From assembly GCA_029204045.2 (NCBI GenBank), contig JAQNDB010000480.1, positions 1 through 64,000 of the forward strand: DNA of 64,000 nucleotides. The letters are read 5' to 3'. Below the pieces are notes generated by a model, which saw only the letters and a list, made by a program, of their open reading frames with translations, searched no databases and was not told where the DNA came from. The stretch is from Tillandsia leiboldiana. Lineage: Eukaryota > Streptophyta > Magnoliopsida > Poales > Bromeliaceae. Every line of letters starts with the position of its first letter. Within the stretch, counting starts at the first letter, position 1. The position numbers were made by a program, and so were the translations under genes. Shown here one piece after another: positions 11,393 to 21,174 of the stretch.

Positions 11393-12687
11393 TGTTGGGT
11401 TATATATAAAATAGATCTAAATAGGGGAAGAAACACCTAGAGGGGGGTGAATAGGTGTAAACGTATAAACACTCAAAAATCGTTGTGATAAAAACCCAAT
11501 GCGGAAATAAAAATAACACGCAAGATTTTTACGTGGAAAAACTCCAAGCCGGAGTAAAAAACCACGGGACCGATAACACGGCGAAATCCACTAGAATTAA
11601 AACACGTACAAGGTGATTTACCGTACACACTTACGACTCAACCTTTTCCATACGCTCCTAGAGGATCTTCTCCGCTCGCTCCACGACGCTTCTCGAATCC
11701 ACGATCTGCGCCCAACGCTGAATCCACGGCGTCCAACGTCGAATCCACGACGTCTGACCGAATCCACGGTCTTCACCCAGTAGCACCCTTCGAATCCACG
11801 AACGTGCCTCGATCCGAATCCACGAGAGCGGTTGAACCTTGAATCCACAAGGACACGCGAATCCACGCGCCGATTTTGGGGTAAATCGTTATTTTTGGGT
11901 GGTGATGATCCGCCGAATACTTAGATCAAAGATAGATCGGAAATACCATCTAAGTATTCATTAGTTTGATTCAACTCAAGATGTGAGTATGAAAACCTAG
12001 AATCAAACTAATCAATATAGATGAAGAAACATAGAGTATTATCTAATGATTTCCTTTCTTCTCTATATGTGGATCTTAGGCCGTATAAAAATGATATTGG
12101 AATATGATGGCTCTATCTGGATTATCGGCTTCTTAACTTAACCCTAGAAAAAGAGTCATAGGGTCTATTTATAGGTTAGAAACATTTGGAAGGAGATAAG
12201 AATCAAAAACCTAACATTTCTAGAATATTGACGGACGGCGATCCGGATCGGATTTGGGCGATTCGGATTGCAGTAGCAATAAAGACGGTTTCCAGAAAAC
12301 AAACGTTCGGGATCCGGATCGGAATGCCTGATCCGAATCGTTCATACATTTCAGAAAACTCAACGTTCGGGATCCGGATCGTGAGATGCTGCGATCCGGA
12401 TTGAAGTAATGTATGAAACAACAACCTTCGGGATCCGGACTGTTGGCTCTGATCCGGATCCTGAACATGTCCGAACACCAGTTTTTGATTTTTATGCAAT
12501 TAAAAATTCTTCCAGGTGTTTCTACACTACAAGAAGTATTCGGATCACCAATAAACTTTAGTTAAACATACCTGATCCTTTTGAATTCTTCTTTCTTGAG
12601 ATTGAGTTAAATGATCCAACTTTCTTCACCTTCAATCTTCAAGACTTGAACCTTTCACGAAACTACGCCAACTCAAATTCCGTAACA
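11393..12687 (-). mobile_element. Copia-A 3' LTR
   Basis: On the minus strand it begins TGTTACGGAATTTGAG (12687) and ends ACCCAACA (11393). It is paired with the split 5' LTR at 40927-42110 plus 57192-57308. A region rich in GAATCCACG repeats (11690-11870) lies in its R/U5 part; these give the 82-residue spurious ORF. Confidence 0.95.
12166..12460 (-). promoter_or_regulatory. Copia-A U3: GATCCGGATC palindrome array and TATA box
   Basis: The 10-base palindrome GATCCGGATC is perfect at 12240, 12311, 12371 and 12451, with one-base variants between (such as 12393). These form pairs spaced about 60-70 bp apart. TATAAATA (minus) lies downstream at 12166-12173. The same array is in the 5' LTR (41773-41998, TATA 41701-41708). 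Confidence 0.75.
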
Positions 12688-13428
12688 ATCTCCCCCTTTG
12701 GCGGTTTCATGACAAAACACAGATCCACTAAAGAAAATTCAAAAAGATATTTTTGTTGCTATCACCATACAATAAAAATTTTAAATGGAGATCCAAAAAT
12801 TTAAAAACATGAGATAAACTCCTAAAACAGACTCTAGACTTAGATATCTGTACTCTCTGCACAAAGAAATCATTCTTGACAAAAAGAGATCGTTAGATAC
12901 CTCAAGAATATTTAGCATTCAAAACCTAGCAGAGATAGAGTTTATGCTCACCATGACATTGAGTAATTCAGATATGTAATAAGATCACAATCAAACATTG
13001 ACATATCTTCTAAGCAATAAAATTCCAAATGTCATAACTTTGCTTTGTTAGTAATCACACAACTTGTTAGTAATAATACATGTCCAAATAGTTAGTCGAA
13101 TAGTTAGTAGGAACATGCAACAAATCACAAGATAAAAACCAAAGTTGTGATACTTACCCTTCACCAAAGTCAAAGTTGAAGTGATACTTACCTTGATGTT
13201 CACATATTCATCATCATTGTTCAAACTTTGTTCAAGTTTTCTCTCTAAACTCTCTCCCCCTTTTTGTCACAAACAAAGCCAAAATTACTAAAAATTTAAG
13301 GAGAGTTAAAAATTTCAAAAATTGTTCCGAAAAGTAAGAACTAGAACTAAGAGTAAGTCCTAAAAACTGAAAAACCTGCACAAGAAAAGATTAAAAATCT
13401 GCACAAGAAAAAGAATAAAAGGAAGGAA
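12688..13428 (-). other. Copia-A 3' spacer with two purine tracts
   Basis: No convincing coding sequence is present. On the minus strand AAAGGGGGAGAT abuts the LTR (12688-12699) and is the polypurine tract. A second tract, AAAAAGGGGGAGAG, lies near 13254-13267. Repeated purine tracts between the extra ORF and the LTR are familiar from SIRE-type elements. Confidence 0.75.
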
Positions 13429-14946
13429 TCAGTCATCAGATTCGGAGTCTTCAGAGCTCGTGCAGCCCATCTTAGAGAACATCTTTTTCACCAGCTTGTT
13501 CATTGAATTGACCTTCTTAGTTATGGTAATATGAGCTGCCGTGATGAGCTCCAGCTCATTGGAAATTCTCGTCTGTGCCTTCGAAATCTGTTCCTGCTCA
13601 ACAGATAATCGTTGTTGTTCTTTGTAGATGGATGAGACTGATGCTTCATCTGCTGGTGTGGGCGCTGGTTGTGATGGTGATGCCGAAGTGCCGGTAGTAG
13701 GTTTCGTTCCGCATGGAGGAACTGGAGTGACATGAGGCAATTTGTGAAGGGACTTGACAATGGTGGATTCATCGATCATGCCCAAGCAATGATGATAAGT
13801 TGTTGAACTAATATCAACTTGAAATCTCTTTAAGATCCTCATTATAATTAATGGAAATGGGATCCTTTCAGTGGGATGAGGATGCTCAACATATCTCGTC
13901 ATTCTATTCCAAATAATGTATGGAATGTTGATATTTAATCCCATTGCCTCTGACGGATGTCCTAAGAGATACAAAAACAACATTCGATCCCATCTCAAGA
14001 CTTTCGTCTGCATATTTGGAAGGATATTGTAACAAGTGATGAAGTTTAGAAACCGGTACTCAAGACGAAGTTCTTTGGATTTGATAGACTTCTCCGTTGA
14101 TTGAGTTCCCTCCAAACATATTCCCTTAATGACCATTTGCCATATCGTGTTTGTCAAAACCTTTCCCTTCAGGTAATTAACTCCTGTCTTGTTGGCTTGC
14201 ATTCCCAATACCTCGGCAATCAACTGTGGAGTGATTTTAAACCTTGTGCCTTGGATATTCGTGTAAAACTCCATCGGACCATTTTCATTTTCTCGAAGGT
14301 GCCTTGCATTTGTATAGAAGGTCCTCACGTGATGCAGACAGTATCCAAGCACTTCTGGGAATCGGCATATTTGAATAAGGTTTGCTTGTTCAATCAAAAC
14401 ACCAAACTCGGGGGAGTGATCTCGTAGAGCCTCAATATTAACATGCCTCTCGCCAATGCACTCACGATTCTCAAATGCCCTTAGGCGATCCGCATTAACG
14501 AACACTTGTTCCTCACGAGGTGGAGAGTCAGGAACTATTGGCGTGTCAATATCAGCGTCTCGTCGTAATCCAAAACGTCTAGTCACTCGTTTTCTTTTCA
14601 CAGAGATGGTTGGTGTAGCCATAGGCGCTTTTCCTGTGTCCATGGGTCCCTTTCCTTTTGATCCATCGGAAGCTTTTCCTTTTGAACCTTCAGACGCCTT
14701 TTGTTCAGGCAATGAGTCATCATCATCTGTTAATTCAGTCCAATCTATCTCTTGACAATCTGCTTCCACTTCTGTGTCGCTGATCATAAGAAACTCACCT
14801 TTTTGTTGTGTTTTCTTAGCTCTCTTTAATTTGTTTGTGGCCCGAGTGTGCACCATTGTGACCAACAAAAGAATGATCCATGAGAATCCCATTGATCCAA
14901 GTGCCTTAAGAAGATTGAAATCCTGTGAAGACCAACTCAAGAACAC
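13429..14946 (-). CDS. Env-position ORF of copia-A (505 codons, function unknown)
   Basis: This is an intact ORF downstream of pol and upstream of the 3' LTR, where SIRE-type elements carry an 'env-like' ORF. A hydrophobic stretch of about 13 residues (about 20-32, SWIILLLV) near the N-terminus is followed by a basic stretch (about 35-47), then an acidic, Ser/Lys-rich linker. A folded-looking middle (about 175-245, with FPEVLGYCLHHVRTFY and ITPQLIAEVLGM) resembles the plant 'putative transposon protein' domain. The C-terminal 60 residues (about 435-495) look coiled-coil (repeated EQ/ISK/EL heptads). No signal-peptide cleavage site or fusion peptide is evident, so a real envelope function is doubtful. 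The start is uncertain: Met1, Met19 or Met31 (MVHTRA). Met1 would be lost if the proposed intron is spliced. Confidence 0.75.
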   Translation of the reverse strand: MFLSWSSQDFNLLKALGSMGFSWIILLLVTMVHTRATNKLKRAKKTQQKGEFLMISDTEVEADCQEIDWTELTDDDDSLPEQKASEGSKGKASDGSKGKGPMDTGKAPMATPTISVKRKRVTRRFGLRRDADIDTPIVPDSPPREEQVFVNADRLRAFENRECIGERHVNIEALRDHSPEFGVLIEQANLIQICRFPEVLGYCLHHVRTFYTNARHLRENENGPMEFYTNIQGTRFKITPQLIAEVLGMQANKTGVNYLKGKVLTNTIWQMVIKGICLEGTQSTEKSIKSKELRLEYRFLNFITCYNILPNMQTKVLRWDRMLFLYLLGHPSEAMGLNINIPYIIWNRMTRYVEHPHPTERIPFPLIIMRILKRFQVDISSTTYHHCLGMIDESTIVKSLHKLPHVTPVPPCGTKPTTGTSASPSQPAPTPADEASVSSIYKEQQRLSVEQEQISKAQTRISNELELITAAHITITKKVNSMNKLVKKMFSKMGCTSSEDSESDD

Positions 14947-15063
14947 ATGAAAAATTGTTAATTTTCAAAGATTTAAAAAAATTGTACCCAAACAATCATA
15001 ATCATGTAGAGAGACTAAGAATCAAATTAGTTTTGCAAAAAGGACTTTTAAAAATAGATCAAT
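14947..15063 (-). other. Copia-A spacer upstream of the env-position ORF, broken by Tekay-1
   Basis: Non-coding. It joins to 23895 onward when Tekay-1 (15064-23889) is removed. TCAAT at 15059-15063 is the duplicated target. A candidate splice acceptor (TTCACAG on the minus strand, AG at 14924-14923) lies just inside the ORF start. Confidence 0.7.
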
Positions 15064-15476
15064 TGTGATAACCGCGGCTTTATTTGTCTTTCTAGACTTT
15101 CCTTTGAATTCTTGTTGATCCGCTTTTCGACTAAGGGGTCCAGGGGTGAATTATTTTTTCTTTATCTCTGGGCAGACTGTCGAGGCTCGCGGGTATTTTT
15201 AGACAATAGAGCTCGCGAAGTGGGAAACGGGGGCGAAATCGGTTCTGGATTCTGACCCCGGAATCTCCCAGAATAAATTCCGGAAGTTGGCAGCAGTTCA
15301 GGCGACTTACACGTTCTTCGAGGCGGACCGGACCCAGGTTCGCACCCAAACTCATTTCGCCGAGATTGAATTGCTTTTTGGGACTTAGTGTTAAGTTCCC
15401 GTGTACGGGCGGCTATTCTTTTAATTCGTTGGTGTAGGTTCAGATTTAGCCCCCCCTACCGTTCCTCTCACCTCTG
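15064..15476 (+). mobile_element. Tekay-1 truncated 5' LTR (first 413 bp)
   Basis: It matches 21175-21587 of the 3' LTR with only a handful of differences, then stops at CCTCTCACCTCTG and continues into the inverted PBS. The small minus-strand ORF here also occurs at 21242-21466 and is an LTR shadow. Confidence 0.92.
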
Positions 15477-16740
15477 ATACCATCTTAATCTGTCACGCCC
15501 CAGGGGATTAATTTAGCGGAAACGGATTACAAAAGGGATGTACTCTTTCTTTTTTTTTCATTTGAAAAACTTCTTCCCCGGCGCGTGCCCAGATCCGCCG
15601 CATATACAGGATCACTCTACAAACGGACAGAGTCTCCCCTGTATATGCACGGCGTCGCGGTTTGTACAATGTTCAATAATGAGTAAACATTCAATCACAA
15701 CAATCCACTTCATACAACCATTCACAATATGTTGAATTAACTCACGGCCGATTAGTTTGAAAGGATAAAACCCACGGTTGTTGAAACGGCGCCCACCCGG
15801 CACCCATACTTTGAAAACCGTTTTTGAAAGCAACATAAACTCAGGGTTTTGAAAACAGTGCCCACACGACACTTAGGTTTGAAATCCATTTTCGCAAACC
15901 ATAATTCCACAAGGTTTTGAAAACGGTGCCCACACGGCACCCGAGTTTTGAAATAATAGTTTTCGCAATCTGTTCTTTTATTTGCTATTTTATTTTCCAA
16001 AGCGGCCCACAGAAATGTAAAGAAAAATAAACAGTTCAATTGTCACCGTACCAACATCCACACCGACCCCACGAGGGTATCGAGAACCATCCACAGTCTA
16101 CAAATAATAAATGGAATGCGAAAGTAAAGAGTAAAGTACTGTTCCGGTCTCCTGAGACCCAAAACCTCTAGCCGTGGCCTCACCGTCGCCTAACTCTCCC
16201 CCCTGTAGGACCCTGTCGCAAAGTGGGAAGTCAGCGACTAAACAAAAAATGATAATAATATATCAGGTAAAGAAAACGTCCAACCGTAGTCTATCCGGAG
16301 CAACCACCCCCGCAAGGGAAAAGTAAGATCAAACACCTGTAAACCTGCAATACCCGATCCCGTCGGACAACTAAACCGACGAATCACACCGCGCCCAAGT
16401 CGGACAACTAAACCGAATGGGTCGCACCGCTCCCACGTCGGACAACTAAACTGACGGGTCGCACCGCTCACACCTTGGCGCATCCAAGCCCCACAACTAA
16501 AGAGGCCCCACGCCGTCCTGTGGGTATACACGGGTCATGGACCACTTTTCCGGAAAAGCACACCCTTTGCGGTGGCCAAACCGCGGGTGCGCGTGTTGCA
16601 GCCGAGCATAGTAACCGTGAACCATATATATATATCAATGTATGAAAACCATATGAAATAACATATACATATCCATGCATGAGAACCATATGAAACAATA
16701 TATATATATTCACAGCATACTCCTATAGGTGCATGAGAGC
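15477..16740 (-). mobile_element. Tekay-1 inverted LTR 3' part with PBS
   Basis: Bases 15489-16740 are the reverse complement of about 22637-23889. On the minus strand the LTR end CGTGACA is followed by GATTAAGA and then TGGTATCAGAG, a tRNA-iMet-type primer-binding site (about 15475-15485). So an LTR-PBS junction is present but faces the wrong way. Confidence 0.92.
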
Positions 16741-17387
16741 GGGACCGCGTGCGGGGCAACCTGGCCGACTTTAAGAAGTACGACCCACCCACGTTCGACG
16801 GGGAGACGACTGATCCTTGGGTCGTCGAGAAGTGGGTGGGATCAATGGAAAAGTTATTTGAGGACTTACTCATGGAGGACGACGAGCGGGTTCCCCTGGC
16901 AGTTCATTTCCTGGAGGGGAACGCCCGCTTATGGTGGAAGACGGTCCGCCCTGATCCCACAAAGGGCACCGCCGTGCTCCCGTCATGGACAGCGTTCAAA
17001 CAGGAGCTGTTTGGAGCCTTTTTCACAAGCAGCGTTAAAAAGAAATTGGAGGATGACCTGAACCACATCCAGCAGGGGAGTAAGACAGTGATGGCCTATC
17101 AGCGCGAATTTGTACGACTGGCCAACTGCGTCCCTTTCGTGATAAGGGACGAGTCCCATAAGGCGCAGCTCTTCGTGGATGGATTACGGAGTGACATTTT
17201 CGAAGTGGTGCAAGCGGCCGACTTGCACACTTTTCAGAAAGTGGTCGACAGGGCCACGGTGGTAGAGCGTGGGTTCGCCGTTACCCGCGCCAGGAGAGGG
17301 GGCCCGGCGCACCATGAGGAAAAGAAGCGATCGCAGCAATACTCCGGGGGAGGCTCTTCTGGTGGAAGCCGACCCCCCAAGCGGTAG
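16741..17387 (+). pseudogene. gag: Tekay-1 gag, N-terminally truncated, ending at an in-frame TAG
   Basis: Structural capsid protein of a gypsy element. The reading frame is open from the inversion junction; the first ATG/GTG-type start near 16749 is not the native one. The retrotransposon gag domain is clear: YDPPTF, FLEGNARLWW, then a SVKKKLEDDLNHIQQG stretch and a QREFVRLANCVPF stretch. The true N-terminus and leader were lost in the 5' rearrangement. The frame ends at TAG 17385-17387, just before two zinc knuckles that continue in the same frame. Confidence 0.88.
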
Positions 17388-20300
17388 AGGCCACAGTCGG
17401 GACCTCGGAGCGCACCGGCAGGAGGGCCGAGGACGGGAGACAGGCCTTGCGTTATTTGTGGGGGGGGACACCGAGCGGGAGATTGCCCCCAGAAGGGTGA
17501 CCACTGTTTCCGATGCGGCAAATCGGGGCACTTCCGCCGCAACTGCCCCTTGGCCTGGGGATCTGCGTCCTCTACAGCTTCTACGCCCACGCCACAAACG
17601 TCAGGACGGGGGAAAGCTCCTATGGGGTCGACTTCTAGACCCCCTGTACCACGACGAGAGGAGGATAGGCAACCACAACCTGGCGGGCGGGTTTTCTCGA
17701 TGACCCGCCAAGAGACGGATCCGCCGGAGGGCGCCCTTGCAGGTATTACTTCTGTTTCAAGCACCCGCGCTAGAACTCTTTTTGATACCGGAGCAACACA
17801 CTCTTTCATTTCTAGTGATTTCGTTTTTGTGCATGGTCTTGGGGTGGTGCCCCTCCAAAATCGTTTGACAGTCCAAACGGCGGGGGGCGTGTTGGAGGCG
17901 GTCAGCTATGTGGCCGCCTGCCCGATCAATCTAGGACGACTGGCTTGTCCGGGGGATTTGGTGGTAATCCCCCTGAAGGAGTATGACGTAGTGCTGGGCA
18001 TGGATTGGCTCTCATTGTACCAAGTGCTCATCGATTGTGAGAAGCGGATGGTACAATTGCAAGAGCCGAGCTTTCCTGAGAATATGTACCTGGCGTGTAA
18101 GAGCATTTCCTTCCCAGCAATCATCTCATCGGCGAGGGCTAGAAGATTGGTGGAAGGCGGGTGCGTGGCCTACCTGGCCTCGGTGGACCTGGTGACACGA
18201 CCCTCGGCGACACCTTCAGACATTGCGGTGGTGAGGGATTTCCCCGATGTCTTCCCGACGGAACTGCCCGGGATACCCCCTGAACGAGAGGTTGTTTTAC
18301 CTATCGAACTCGTACCGGGTACCCAACCGATCACAAAGGCGCCCTACCGAATGGCCTTCGCGGAGTTAAAGGAGCTTAAGGCGCAAGTGGAGGACCTCTT
18401 GGACAAAGGATTTATCAGACCGAGTGTGTCACCCTGGGGTGCACCAGTACTCTTTGTACGGAAGAAAGACGGAAGCCTGCGCCTCTGCATCGACTACAGG
18501 GGGATAAACAAGGTTACTGTGAAGAATAAGTACCCCCTGCCCAGAATTGACGACCTCTTCGACCAGCTGCGAGGAGCAACGGTGTTCTCAAAGATCGATC
18601 TGCAATCGGGCTACCATCAGCTCCGGGTTCGGAACGAAGATATTCCAAAGACCGCCTTCCGGACCCGGTACGGCCACTACGAGTTCACGGTTATGCCGTT
18701 CGGACTTACGAACGCCCCCGCCGTCTTCATGGACATGATGAACCGGATCTTCAGACCTTTCTTGGACCGATTCATAGTGGTCTTCATCGACGACATCCTG
18801 ATCTATTCAACCACCGACGAGGAGCACGAGGACCATTTACGAACGATTCTCCAAACCCTCAGGGAACAGAGGTTGTTCGCGAAGCTCAAGAAGTGTGAAT
18901 TCTGGCTACGAGAGGTGGGTTTCCTAGGGCACGTGATCTCGGCAGAGGGAATCGCCGTGGACCCCAAGAAGGTGGAATCGGTGATCGACTGGCAACCACC
19001 GACGACAGTGACGGAGATCCGCAGCTTCTTGGGACTGGCGGGATATTATAGACGCTTCGTCGAGGGTTTCTCGAAGATTGCAGCCCCTTTAAACCGGTTG
19101 ACCAAGAAAGGGGAGAAGTTTCTATGGACGGCTAAGTGCCAAGAGAGCTTCGAAGAACTTAAAAGGAGGCTAACCAGGGCGCCTATACTGGTACTACCAA
19201 CGCCCGGAGAGGATTATGAAGTGTACTGCGACGCATCGAGGATCGGCCTTGGGGGTGTTTTGATGCAACAGGGGAAAGTAATAGCCTATGCATCCAGGCA
19301 GCTGAAGGATTACGAAAAGAACTACCCGATTCATGATTTGGAACTGGCTGCAGTGGTCTTCGTTTTAAAGTTATGGAGACACTATCTCTTTGGTGTCCAC
19401 TGTAACGTCTTTTCAGACCACCAAAGTCTCAAGTATCTGTTCACCCAAAAGGAGCTAAATTTGCGGCAGAGGCGGTGGCTTGAATTGTTGAAGGATTACG
19501 ATCTAACAATCCAATACCACCCCGGGAAGGCAAACGTGGTGGCGGACGCTTTAAGCAGGAAGGGGCAACCGGAGGAGGCGTCGGCACGCGCGATAACTGA
19601 GCAGAGCACCCTGATCGCGGAATTCTCACGACTGAGGTTGGAGGTGGTATCAGCGGGCACTGTTGCTCGACTCACAGCGTTGGTGGTCAAGCCGACGCTT
19701 TTCGAGAAAATCCGAGAAGGACAACTGACAGACCCGCACTTACAGCTCGTGCGAGACAAGATCCACCCGAACCAGGAGAACGACTTTGCAGTGGGAAGTG
19801 ACGGCGTCTTGCGGTTCCGTGGGTGTTTCTGTGTACCGGATTCGCCGGAATTGAAGGAGGAGATTCTGACAGAGGCACACCGCGCCCCTTATGCGGCGCA
19901 TCCGGGGGGCACGAAGATGTACAGGGACCTCAATCAGACCTTCTGGTGGCCCAAGTTGAAGGGGGATGTGACACGACATGTAGCTCATTGCCTGGTATGC
20001 CAGCAGATAAAAGCAGAGCATCAGCGGCCGGCGGGAAAATTACAGCCCTTACCGGTGCCGAAGTGGAAGTGGGATCAGATCACTATGGAATTCGTCACCA
20101 GGTTCCCACGTTCACAGCAGGGGCACGACGCGATCTGGGTCATTGTGGACCGGCTAACCAAGTCAGCACATTTCCTACCCATCCACACAACCTGGACCAG
20201 AGAGCAGTTGGCTCAAGTCTACCTCAGCGAGATCGTGAGACTGCACGGAGTGCCGGCATCGATCACCTCGGATAGAGACACCCGCTTCGTCTCGAAGTTT

Positions 20301-21137
20301 TGGCAAAGTCTACAGCAAGCCCTGGGGACCAAGCTACACTTCAGCACAGCTTTTCACCCTCAGACGGACGGACAGTCGGAGCGAGTGATTCAGACCCTCG
20401 AGGACCTGCTACGCGCCTGTGTACTTGACTGGGGAGTCGGTTGGGCACGCTACCTACCCCTCGTGGAATTCGCATACAACAATAGCTACCAGGCCAGCAT
20501 CCAAATGGCACCCTACGAAGCCTTGTATGGGAGACGCTGCCGATCCCCGATCTGTTGGGACGACTTAGGTGAACGGAAATTCCTGGGACCCGACTTGGTG
20601 GAAGAGACTGAAGAGAAGGTGCGCCTCATCAGGCGGCGGTTACTGACCGCCCAAAGCCGACAGAAGAGCTACGCAGACCGACGGCGCCGCGATTTGGAAT
20701 TTCAAGTGGGGGAACACGTGTTCTTACGGGTCTCGCCATCCAGAGGGATCAAGCGTTTCGGGCTGAAGGGCAAGTTGAGCCCACGGTTTGTGGGGCCTTT
20801 TGAGATCTTGGAGCGCATAGGCCCAGTGGCATACCGCCTTGCCCTACCCCCTAACCTCGACCGGGTCCACAACGTCTTCCACGTGTCCATGCTCCGGAAA
20901 TATCTATCCGACCCGTCACACGTGTTGGACGTCTCCACATTCGAGCTCAAGGAGGATCTAAGCTTCGAGGAAACCCCCGTGCATATCCTAGCAAGAGAAA
21001 ACAAAGCGCTGCGGAACCGAGTCATCCCCTACGTGAAGGTGCTCTGGAGCAACCAGGAGGAACGAGAAGCAACATGGGAGCTGGAATCTAAGATGAGGGA
21101 GTGCTACCCCGACCTCTTCACCACCACCCGGGTTTGA
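17388..21137 (+). CDS. pol: Tekay-1 nucleocapsid zinc knuckles and pol (PR-RT-RH-INT-chromodomain)
   Basis: The frame is open from the TAG at 17385 to 21137; the first ATG is at 17550 and numbering is from there. Before it lie two zinc knuckles, CX2CX3HX4C (CVICGGGHRAGDC) and CX2CX4HX4C (CFRCGKSGHFRRNC). Protease DTGATHS is at about 79. RT has SGYHQL and FIDD at about 412-415. RNase H YCDAS is at about 558. The integrase HHCC lies around 775-825. The integrase triad positions are 847, 908 and 944, with exactly 35 residues between the last two. Position 847 is Glu (TMEFV) instead of the usual Asp, so catalysis is probably impaired. The chromodomain is at the C-terminus (VIPYVKVLWSNQEEREATWELES). 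No other break was seen. Confidence 0.95.
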   Translation, partial: RPQSGPRSAPAGGPRTGDRPCVICGGGHRAGDCPQKGDHCFRCGKSGHFRRNCPLAWGSASSTASTPTPQTSGRGKAPMGSTSRPPVPRREEDRQPQPGGRVFSMTRQETDPPEGALAGITSVSSTRARTLFDTGATHSFISSDFVFVHGLGVVPLQNRLTVQTAGGVLEAVSYVAACPINLGRLACPGDLVVIPLKEYDVVLGMDWLSLYQVLIDCEKRMVQLQEPSFPENMYLACKSISFPAIISSARARRLVEGGCVAYLASVDLVTRPSATPSDIAVVRDFPDVFPTELPGIPPEREVVLPIELVPGTQPITKAPYRMAFAELKELKAQVEDLLDKGFIRPSVSPWGAPVLFVRKKDGSLRLCIDYRGINKVTVKNKYPLPRIDDLFDQLRGATVFSKIDLQSGYHQLRVRNEDIPKTAFRTRYGHYEFTVMPFGLTNAPAVFMDMMNRIFRPFLDRFIVVFIDDILIYSTTDEEHEDHLRTILQTLREQRLFAKLKKCEFWLREVGFLGHVISAEGIAVDPKKVESVIDWQPPTTVTEIRSFLGLAGYYRRFVEGFSKIAAPLNRLTKKGEKFLWTAKCQESFEELKRRLTRAPILVLPTPGEDYEVYCDASRIGLGGVLMQQGKVIAYASRQLKDYEKNYPIHDLELAAVVFVLKLWRHYLFGVHCNVFSDHQSLKYLFTQKELNLRQRRWLELLKDYDLTIQYHPGKANVVADALSRKGQPEEASARAITEQSTLIAEFSRLRLEVVSAGTVARLTALVVKPTLFEKIREGQLTDPHLQLVRDKIHPNQENDFAVGSDGVLRFRGCFCVPDSPELKEEILTEAHRAPYAAHPGGTKMYRDLNQTFWWPKLKGDVTRHVAHCLVCQQIKAEHQRPAGKLQPLPVPKWKWDQITMEFVTRFPRSQQGHDAIWVIVDRLTKSAHFLPIHTTWTREQLAQVYLSEIVRLHGVPASITSDRDTRFVSKFWQSLQQALGTKLHFSTAFHPQTDGQSERVIQTLEDLLRACVLDWGVGWARYLPLVEFAYNNSYQASIQMAPYEALYGRRCRSPICWDDLGERKFLGPDLVEETEEKVRLIRRRLLTAQSRQKSYADRRRRDLEFQVGEHVFLRVSPSRGIKRFGLKGKLSPRFVGPFEILERIGPVAYRLALPPNLDRVHNVFHVSMLRKYLSDPSHVLDVSTFELKEDLSFEETPVHILARENKALRNRVIPYVKVLWSNQEEREATWELESKMRECYPDLFTTTRV

Positions 21138-21155
21138 GTTTCGAGGACGAAACTC
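21136..21155 (+). other. Tekay-1 post-stop hairpin
   Basis: An 8-bp stem GAGTTTCG/CGAAACTC with loop AGGA overlaps the pol stop codon. The purine tract after it (about 21161-21174) is interrupted by T, unlike the strong tracts of Tekay-2 and the LARD. Confidence 0.8.
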
Positions 21156-21174
21156 GTTTTTTAGAGGTGAGTGG

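Noticed and set aside
11618..11866. 82-residue Arg/Ser-rich ORF, also at 41153-41401 and 60255-60494
   Set aside because: It comes from GAATCCACG repeats in the copia LTR R/U5 region. It is present in all three LTRs because they are homologous, and has no coding signature.
14101..14755. Plus-strand ORFs of 99-108 codons opposite the env-position ORF
   Set aside because: They are shadows of the minus-strand coding sequence.
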